Source: Alistipes sp. CAG:514
GTDB lineage: Bacteria > Bacteroidota > Bacteroidia > Bacteroidales > UBA932
Direction: 5' to 3'
DNA: 13,545 nucleotides
Assembly (NCBI GenBank): GCA_000431015.1
Contig: HF985998.1
Location: 12,739-26,283 of the forward strand
The notes under the pieces: model-generated
What the model saw: the letters and a program-made list of their open reading frames with translations, nothing else
Told to the model about the DNA's origin: nothing
The model's database searches: none
In this document: positions 8,258 through 13,210 of the stretch, piece by piece
Layout of the letters: every line of letters starts with the position of its first letter
Position numbering within the stretch: the stretch's first letter is position 1
Position numbers and translations under genes: made by a program

Positions 8258-9631
8258 TTAATTATCATGCTTTTTCAGCCCGAAACTTCCTTTCTTCTCA
8301 AGCCGGAACTCCACGTAGAGAGACATCCTTGACTTGACCTTCTTGCCCATCAGCCAGCCCGGCTTCCAGTCCGGCGACGCGCTGATGATCCGCACGGCCT
8401 CCTCGTCCAGAAGCGGATCCACACCCTTGAGAACCTTGACATCCTTGACCCTGCCCTTCTCGTCGATCACGAAATCCACAAGCACACGACCCTGGATGCC
8501 GTTTTTCACCGCCTCCTTAGGGTACTTCATGTAGGTGTAGACCCATTTTTCGAGAAAGACTCTCGGATCGCGGCTGCCAAGGAACGACGGCCTGTAGTCG
8601 CAATCATAATAAGGCACAACGTTGTCCTTACCTTTGGCAGAGGTCAACCCTGATAGGTCAGAAGGATTGAAGATCGGCTTCGGCCCGTTGATGAGAGCCA
8701 CGGAATAATTGTAGACATATTCAAGCTCCCTTTCCATCGTGTCGAAGTCGATGATGGACTGGGTGTCGCGTTCGGTGCAATATTCAGGGTAATGTCCTGT
8801 GGTGAAGAGGATTGACGGGATCTCCTTGTCGTAGAAGGCCCTGTGGTCGGAAGTGAAAGGCTCCGCCGCCGTGAGCGTCGGCAGGATCGGCTGGAGCTGC
8901 CCGGCCATCGACTTGACGACCTCGTTCATGTCGGCGTTGGAGGAGGTGTAGGCGTAGAAGCCACTGGAGCCGGTCCCCACCATGTCCAGGTTGATCATCG
9001 CGTCGATCTCCTTGACATCCGAGAACGCCCTGTTCAGGAAGTACCACGATCCGGCGAAGGTCTGGCAGGAGGCGCCGAACGCCACGAACAGCACTGATCT
9101 GCCGAGCAACTGCCTGTTGGTCCGGAGCATGCGGGACAACTCCAGCATCATCGCGAGACCGGAGGCGTTGCCGTTGGCTCCGTAATAGGTCCGTTCGACA
9201 GTCCGCCCGTCGATCGTCATGGTGTCGGAGCCGAGGTTGTCCATCCTTGCTCCGATGACTATATATCTGTTTCTCAGCGCTTTGTCGCCGCCCTGCAAGA
9301 ATGCTATCACATTGCGGGAGGTAAGCGTGTCGCCACTTTCCTGCCTGATGCCGAAGATGTCGCCGTCCTTTCCGGAAAGCACATCGAGACCGTACCTGCC
9401 GAAGACTTCGGTGACATATTCAGCGGTCATTCTCTCCCCTTCCGAACCGGCCTTGCGACCCTCCATGACCGCCGCCGAGATGGTCGAGACGTGTTCCTTG
9501 AGCGCGCGGACCGTCTCGCTGTCGTCCAGGTCAGCGAACGAGGCTCCGTTTCTGAATTGGGCGTTGGCTTGAATGCCTCCGAAGAGAATGGCGCAGATTG
9601 CCGAAATGATCGTGATTTTTCCTTTCATCAT
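8258..9631 (-). CDS. Secreted M28-like pseudopeptidase fused to a TonB C-terminal domain
   Basis: Predicted envelope protein of 457 residues with a signal peptide (MMKGKITIISAICAILFGGIQANAQ). Residues about 40-315 follow the M28 zinc aminopeptidase fold in order, but key residues are changed. The usual AHYDHLG reads ARMDNLG (His to Arg129), GADDNASG reads GANGNASG (bridging Asp to Asn153), and the catalytic/ligand Glu-Glu pair reads Ser188-Cys189 (FGASCQ). Only the later Asp216 (INLDMVG) and His263 (SDHRAFY) are kept, so peptidase activity is doubtful. Residues about 368-444 (YPKEAVKNGIQGRVLVDFVID to SLYVEFRL) are a TonB C-terminal domain, which in true TonB contacts outer-membrane TonB boxes. 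I chose the ATG at 9631 because it overlaps the upstream SPOR gene stop in ATGA; the reading from 9652 begins with GTG. leuS follows after 17 bases. Confidence 0.82.
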   Translation of the reverse strand: MMKGKITIISAICAILFGGIQANAQFRNGASFADLDDSETVRALKEHVSTISAAVMEGRKAGSEGERMTAEYVTEVFGRYGLDVLSGKDGDIFGIRQESGDTLTSRNVIAFLQGGDKALRNRYIVIGARMDNLGSDTMTIDGRTVERTYYGANGNASGLAMMLELSRMLRTNRQLLGRSVLFVAFGASCQTFAGSWYFLNRAFSDVKEIDAMINLDMVGTGSSGFYAYTSSNADMNEVVKSMAGQLQPILPTLTAAEPFTSDHRAFYDKEIPSILFTTGHYPEYCTERDTQSIIDFDTMERELEYVYNYSVALINGPKPIFNPSDLSGLTSAKGKDNVVPYYDCDYRPSFLGSRDPRVFLEKWVYTYMKYPKEAVKNGIQGRVLVDFVIDEKGRVKDVKVLKGVDPLLDEEAVRIISASPDWKPGWLMGKKVKSRMSLYVEFRLEKKGSFGLKKHDN

Positions 9632-10098
9632 TGTTTCCGTTCTAAAATCCACGCGCCCTTAGGGCAAAAATCCTGCCTCTGGAGTTCTTTGAGAGATTCC
9701 TGTGCCTTGCCTGGATCATCCGTTCCGCACACTCCGACGGCGGTGCTGTTGCGGAAAGCCAGAAGTTCCCCCTTGTAGCCTTTGCCGGCGATCTCCTTGA
9801 TGTAGCGCTCGGCATTTTCTTTGTTAGAGAACGAGCCCAGAATCACGACGAAACGATAGCGATGATTGGCCTGACGAACAGAATCAGCGGCTGCAAGCGA
9901 GTCAGCCACAGCCTTCCGGGCAGCCTCCAGCGAGTCCTGGCGGGCGCGGAGAGCCTCCTCGTCCTTTCTGATGGACTCCGCCTTGGCCTCAATCCACTCA
10001 GAGTCAGGCCGTCCGGCGAGCCTCCGGAAGAAGTCGCAGCCCGTTGCCATGAAGGCGACGAGCACAAAAAACGTCAGTGTCAAGAACACATTTCTCAT
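9628..10098 (-). CDS. SPOR-domain lipoprotein
   Basis: Predicted cell-envelope lipoprotein of 156 residues. The N-terminal hydrophobic helix ends in a lipobox (FMATG then Cys21), so the mature protein would be lipid-anchored. Residues about 35-75 are rich in Ala, Glu, Arg and Asp and look like a coiled-coil spacer (AKAESIRKDEEALRARQDSLEAAR). Residues about 80-153 form a SPOR domain (RYRFVVILGSFSNKENAERYIKEIAGKGYK), a family that binds peptidoglycan stripped of stem peptides, often at the septum. It is first in the leftward operon; its TGA overlaps the ATG of the M28-TonB gene by four bases (ATGA), which suggests translational coupling and a joint envelope role. A promoter box lies only a few bases upstream. 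Its exact role (division, wall remodelling or anchoring) is not shown by the sequence. Confidence 0.85.
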   Translation of the reverse strand: MRNVFLTLTFFVLVAFMATGCDFFRRLAGRPDSEWIEAKAESIRKDEEALRARQDSLEAARKAVADSLAAADSVRQANHRYRFVVILGSFSNKENAERYIKEIAGKGYKGELLAFRNSTAVGVCGTDDPGKAQESLKELQRQDFCPKGAWILERKQ

Positions 10099-10104
10099 AA
10101 CCTA

Positions 10105-10136
10105 CAAAGTTAGCAAAATTCCACCCGCTTCAAAAA
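10105..10136 (-). promoter_or_regulatory. Bacteroidota-type promoter for the SPOR-M28-leuS operon
   Basis: On the minus strand TAACTTTG (10112 to 10105) matches the Bacteroidota sigma-ABfr -7 consensus TAnnTTTG exactly. TTTTTG (10136 to 10131) lies 18 bases upstream, close to the usual -33 position. The predicted transcription start falls at about 10098-10101, at or next to the ATG of the SPOR gene, leaving almost no leader; see findings. Confidence 0.65.
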
Positions 10137-10158
10137 TATATTTTTTTTAAGAAATAAG

Positions 10159-10166
10159 TATCTTTG
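10159..10166 (+). promoter_or_regulatory. Bacteroidota -7 box for the carboxylase gene
   Basis: TATCTTTG matches TAnnTTTG and is followed by CAGA, a very typical Bacteroidota promoter context. The upstream side is an AT-rich tract (10131-10158) with an unbroken T-run but no clear TTTG at -33. The implied start near 10170 gives a leader of about 140 bases before the ATG at 10312. The same AT-rich tract separates it from the divergent SPOR promoter. Confidence 0.65.
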
Positions 10167-10206
10167 CAGATTGGATAACAACTAGACAACAACGAATATT
10201 TGAGCC

Positions 10207-10303
10207 ACTAAGTGGCGAGAGGTAACGTGAATTTGTGCGGTGTGCAATCGCCGCAATTTATAATGATTTTTTTATTTGCAGGCGATTGCCTGCTTACAAA
10301 AGG
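10207..10303 (+). promoter_or_regulatory. Structured 5' leader with alternative pairings
   Basis: The leader upstream of the carboxylase gene holds several helices. A small hairpin GCCACT/AGTGGC spans about 10204-10216. GCGG (10237-10240) can pair with CCGC (10251-10254). A perfect hairpin GCAGGC-GATT-GCCTGC lies at 10278-10293. The nine bases GCAATCGCC (10244-10252) are exactly complementary to GGCGATTGC (10281-10289), so this long pairing excludes both the GCGG/CCGC helix and the local hairpin. An AAAAGG ribosome-binding-like stretch follows at 10298-10303, ending 8 bases before the ATG. This is compatible with a cis-acting RNA switch or attenuator, but it matches no riboswitch class I recognise and there is no covariation evidence here. 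Confidence 0.4.
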
Positions 10304-10311
10304 TTAATATT

Positions 10312-12237
10312 ATGGCATCAAGAGAAATCAAATTTTCCCTCGTTTACAGGGATATGTGGCAGTCGTCCGGCAAGTACGTTCCCCGCGTGGACCAACTTGT
10401 CGAGGTGGCACCGGCCATCATTGATATGGGCTGCTTCGACCGCGTCGAGACCAACGGCGGCGCCTTCGAGCAGGTGAACCTACTTTTCGGCGAGAACCCC
10501 AACGTGGCCGTCCGCCGCTGGACAGCCCCTTTCCACAAGGCCGGCATCCAGACGCATATGCTTGAAAGAGGCCTCAACGCCCTCAGAATGAACCCGGTAC
10601 CGGCGGATGTCAGGGAACTGATGTTCAAGGTCAAGAAAAAGCAGGGCACCGACATCTCCCGCTCCTTCTGCGGCCTGAACGACCACAGAAACCTGCGCCG
10701 CTCCGTCGAGTTCGCCAAGAAAGGCGGAATGATCTCGCAGGTGGCCCTCTCCATCACCAGCTCCCCTGTCCACACGGTCGAGTACTACATGGGCATCGTG
10801 GACAAGGTTGTTGAATATGGAGCCGACGAGATCTGCCTCAAGGACATGGCGGGAATCGGCCGTCCGACCTTCCTCGGCCAGCTCACACGCGACATCAAGA
10901 AGAAATACCCTCATATTCTTGTCCAGTACCACGGCCACTCGGGGCCGGGCTTCTCCCCTGCCTCGATGCTTGAGGTGGCCCGCGCCGGCGCTGATGTCCT
11001 GGACGTGGCCGTCGAGCCGCTCTCCTGGGGCAAGGTCCATCCGGACGTGATCACCATCAGGGAGATGCTGAAGGCCGACGGCTTCCTTGTCAAGGATCTG
11101 AATATGGACGCCTACATGGAGGTGCGCCGCCTCACGCAGAAGTTTATCGACGACTTCCTCGGCTACTGGATCAACCCTTCCAACGCCAAGATGAGCTCGC
11201 TGCTCGTGGGCTGCGGCCTGCCGGGCGGAATGATGGGCTCGATGATGGCCGACCTCAAGGGCTTCCAAGGCGCGATCAACGCCGCCGAAAGGGCTCACGG
11301 CCGTCCTGAGATCAGCCTCGACACCCTGATGGTCAAGCTGTTCCAGGAGGTTGAATATGTCTGGCCGCGTCTCGGATTCCCGCCACTTGTGACTCCGTTC
11401 AGCCAGTACACGAAGAACACCGCGCTGATGAACCTCCTGAACCTTCTGAACGGCAAGCCTCGCTGGACCACGATCGACAAGGACACCTGGAACATGATCC
11501 TCGGCAAGATGGGCCGCCTCCCTGGAGAACTCGCTCCGGAGATCGTACAACTCGCCAAGGAAAAAGGCATGGAGTTCTACACCGGCGACCCTCAGGAGAT
11601 GTACCCGGACGAGCTTCCGAAATTCCGTCAGATGATGAAGGAAGAGGGCTGGGACGAAGGTCAGGACGAGGAGGAACTCTTCGAGTTCGCGATGCACGAG
11701 CGCCAGTACAGGGACTATCGGAGCGGCGTGGCCAAAGAGCGTTTTAACGCCGAACTGGCCGACCTCAAGGCCAAGGCGAACGCCCCGATCGAGGTGGTGC
11801 GTCCTGTGGTCGAGATGCCGAAGTTCGATGTGGATGAATATGCCAGACGCTATCCTCACGCCGTTCCTGTCCAGGCTCCGGCCAAGGGTCAGCTTCTCTG
11901 GCAGGTCGATGTGGAGGACGATTCCGTAGCTCCGATCGCCGGCACAGAGGTCAAGGCCGGAAAAGGCATAGGTTTCGTGCAGACATATTACGGAATGGAG
12001 GAACTGGTTCCCGCCGTTGACGGCCGCATAGTGGCCACCCTCGGCAAGCAGGGTGACAAGGTCGCCAAAGGTGAGATCGTCGCCTTTGTCGAAGGTGCCG
12101 CCGACGCCGCCGGTGCAGCTGGTGCCGCCGGTGCAGCCGGTTCCGCTGGCGCAGCCGGGGATGCAGGCGCAGCCGGTTCCGCTGGCGCAGCCGACGATGC
12201 AGGTACAGCCGGTTCCGCTGGCTCAGCCGCCAAGTAA
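10312..12237 (+). CDS. Pyruvate carboxylase subunit B / oxaloacetate decarboxylase alpha-type carboxyltransferase
   Basis: Carboxyltransferase subunit of a biotin-dependent carboxylase or decarboxylase, acting between pyruvate and oxaloacetate or a related acceptor pair. The 641 residues begin at the ATG at 10312 (MASREIKFSLVYRDMWQSSGKY); earlier in-frame codons lie in the structured leader. The TIM-barrel active site is intact: Asp14 in YRDMWQS, Lys177 in ICLKDMAG (the usual carbamylated metal ligand) and His207/His209 in QYHGHSGPG. The PYC-type C-terminal region (about 285-475) follows. Residues about 519-593 have a biotinyl-carrier-like layout (VQAPAKG to PAVDGRIV to GDKVAKGEIVAF), but the AMKM hairpin reads QTYYGMEE, with no lysine to carry biotin. 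The last 45 or so residues are a Gly/Ala tail from DNA repeats. Methylmalonyl-CoA carboxyltransferase 5S is an alternative. The partner biotin carboxylase and carrier are not in the window. Confidence 0.88.
   Translation: MASREIKFSLVYRDMWQSSGKYVPRVDQLVEVAPAIIDMGCFDRVETNGGAFEQVNLLFGENPNVAVRRWTAPFHKAGIQTHMLERGLNALRMNPVPADVRELMFKVKKKQGTDISRSFCGLNDHRNLRRSVEFAKKGGMISQVALSITSSPVHTVEYYMGIVDKVVEYGADEICLKDMAGIGRPTFLGQLTRDIKKKYPHILVQYHGHSGPGFSPASMLEVARAGADVLDVAVEPLSWGKVHPDVITIREMLKADGFLVKDLNMDAYMEVRRLTQKFIDDFLGYWINPSNAKMSSLLVGCGLPGGMMGSMMADLKGFQGAINAAERAHGRPEISLDTLMVKLFQEVEYVWPRLGFPPLVTPFSQYTKNTALMNLLNLLNGKPRWTTIDKDTWNMILGKMGRLPGELAPEIVQLAKEKGMEFYTGDPQEMYPDELPKFRQMMKEEGWDEGQDEEELFEFAMHERQYRDYRSGVAKERFNAELADLKAKANAPIEVVRPVVEMPKFDVDEYARRYPHAVPVQAPAKGQLLWQVDVEDDSVAPIAGTEVKAGKGIGFVQTYYGMEELVPAVDGRIVATLGKQGDKVAKGEIVAFVEGAADAAGAAGAAGAAGSAGAAGDAGAAGSAGAADDAGTAGSAGSAAK
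12112..12234 (+). repeat. 18-bp in-frame tandem repeat encoding the Gly/Ala tail
   Basis: Six full copies and a partial copy of an 18-bp unit close to GGCGCAGCCGGTTCCGCT. Starts are at 12112, 12130, 12148, 12166, 12184 and 12202. They encode the six-residue unit Gly-Ala-Ala-Gly-Ser-Ala, with alternate copies carrying Asp in place of Ser. The Ser and Asp versions alternate, giving a 36-bp higher-order period. Because 18 is a multiple of three, copy changes only alter tail length and keep the frame and the next gene's start intact. Confidence 0.85.
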
Positions 12238-13055
12238 TGAATATTCAAAAAGGATTGAAAACTGTCTCTCCGGTCACTTCAGCAGACTCAGTGACCGGAG
12301 AAACTTTAATCGCTTCGACAAGTTCAGAGGCCGAAAAAGCGACTTGCCGTAGCAACACCATTGTTTCGGGCGCTTCGGTGGTTGGCGGACTTTGTCAAAC
12401 CGTTAGCCCTGATGCCGAAAATGTAGGCTCAACCATCGAAAGATTAAACACATACGAGTCGTTTCCAGACCGCAATCCAATTCCCGTTGAGCGGCATCCT
12501 TTCGAGCCATTCCTGCCGGCTAATGCCAAGGTGCTGATGCTGGGCAGTTTCCCGCCCCAATCCAAGCGCTGGAGCATAGATTTTTACTACCCGAATTTCA
12601 TCAACGACATGTGGCGGATTCTGGGCCTGATATTTTTCAACGACAAGAACCGTTTCGTGGACGTTGCCGCCAAGAAATTCAGACTGGATGACATAGTGGA
12701 TTTCTGCACCGGAATCGGCATAGCGATGTACGACACCGCCACCGCCGTCCGCCGCCTGAAAGACAACGCCTCCGACAAGTTCCTGGAGGTAGTGACCCCG
12801 ACCGACATCCCCGCCCTGTTAAGGCAGATCCCTCAGTGCCAAGCCATTGTCACCACCGGAGAAAAAGCCACCGACACCCTCTGCCAAACCTTCGGTGCCA
12901 CCCCACCGGCCACCGGGGAATATTCCGAATTCCATTTCGAAGGCCGTCCGATGCGCCTCTACCGCATGCCCTCCTCCTCCAGAGCCTACCCCCTCCCCCT
13001 GGAACAGAAAGCCGCCGCCTACCGCCGCCTCTTCACCGCCCTCAACATGGTATAG
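12237..13055 (+). CDS. Uracil/hypoxanthine-DNA glycosylase-like protein with an N-terminal extension
   Basis: Probable base-excision DNA repair enzyme of the uracil-DNA glycosylase superfamily, closest by eye to the hypoxanthine/mismatch type. The recognisable domain starts near residue 86: RHPFEPFLP, then KVLMLGSFPPQSKRWSIDFYY (GSFPP at 103-107, the water-activating/binding loop region) and NFINDMWRILG. It ends with MPSSSRAYPLPLEQK (244-258), the family's minor-groove loop. Typical relatives start at about this HPFEPF motif. Here the only in-frame ATG is at 12237, giving about 84 extra Ser/Thr-rich residues with lower GC and no known domain. No usable later start is seen before residue 101. 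The ATG overlaps the carboxylase stop in TAATG, implying coupled translation. The exact base specificity is not determined. Confidence 0.72.
   Translation: MNIQKGLKTVSPVTSADSVTGETLIASTSSEAEKATCRSNTIVSGASVVGGLCQTVSPDAENVGSTIERLNTYESFPDRNPIPVERHPFEPFLPANAKVLMLGSFPPQSKRWSIDFYYPNFINDMWRILGLIFFNDKNRFVDVAAKKFRLDDIVDFCTGIGIAMYDTATAVRRLKDNASDKFLEVVTPTDIPALLRQIPQCQAIVTTGEKATDTLCQTFGATPPATGEYSEFHFEGRPMRLYRMPSSSRAYPLPLEQKAAAYRRLFTALNMV
12267..12301. repeat. Perfect 12-bp inverted repeat inside the glycosylase 5' region
   Basis: TCTCCGGTCACT (12267-12278) pairs perfectly with AGTGACCGGAGA (12290-12301) around an 11-base loop. It begins 30 bases after the start codon of the glycosylase reading frame. As RNA this would be a strong hairpin. 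No U-run follows on the plus strand (AAACTTTAAT), so an ordinary intrinsic terminator is not clear, but it could attenuate read-through from the carboxylase gene. Confidence 0.6.
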
Positions 13056-13068
13056 CCAGTATAGCCAG
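13051..13068 (+). repeat. Two direct 9-bp copies over the glycosylase stop
   Basis: TATAGCCAG occurs twice in a row. The TAG stop of the glycosylase gene lies in the first copy. The pair sits just before the 26-bp array and may mark the edge of the repeat-rich region. Confidence 0.7.
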
Positions 13069-13072
13069 CCCC

Positions 13073-13202
13073 GGTGCCGTTCCACGGCGTGTCCCAACGG
13101 TGCAGTTCCACGGTGCGTCATAACGGTGCAGTTCCACGGTGCGTCACAACGGTGCAGTTCCACGGCGCATCACAACGGTGCTGTACTACGATGTGATCCC
13201 AC
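13073..13202. repeat. 26-bp tandem repeat array, five copies
   Basis: Units start at 13073, 13099, 13125, 13151 and 13177, each exactly 26 bp. The conserved core is GGTGCAGTTCCACGGTGCGT followed by a short end matching CACAAC. Copies 2 to 4 differ by only a few bases; copy 1 is slightly diverged and copy 5 is much diverged. 26 is not a multiple of three, the arrangement has no unique spacers, and no start or ribosome-binding signal is present. I therefore treat it as a non-coding minisatellite rather than a gene or CRISPR. Confidence 0.85.
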
Positions 13203-13210
13203 ACCCCACC

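Noticed and set aside
700..8421. Apparent excess of GGATCC sites
   Set aside because: A dozen or so sites are seen by eye, but GGATCC and TCCGGA-like strings follow from preferred GGA, TCC and ATC codons here, so no DNA-level signal is needed.
9632..9652. GTG start for the M28-TonB gene
   Set aside because: The ATG at 9631 forms an ATGA overlap with the upstream stop and directly precedes a normal signal peptide, so the longer start is less likely.
10480..11859. Long minus-strand open frame (459 codons) opposite the carboxylase gene
   Set aside because: Antisense shadow of the conserved carboxyltransferase; the His/Val/Leu-rich translation matches no family and no promoter box supports it.
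12267..12301. Intrinsic terminator closing the carboxylase gene
   Set aside because: The stem is strong but lacks a U-run on the plus strand and lies inside an open reading frame, so I list it only as an inverted repeat.
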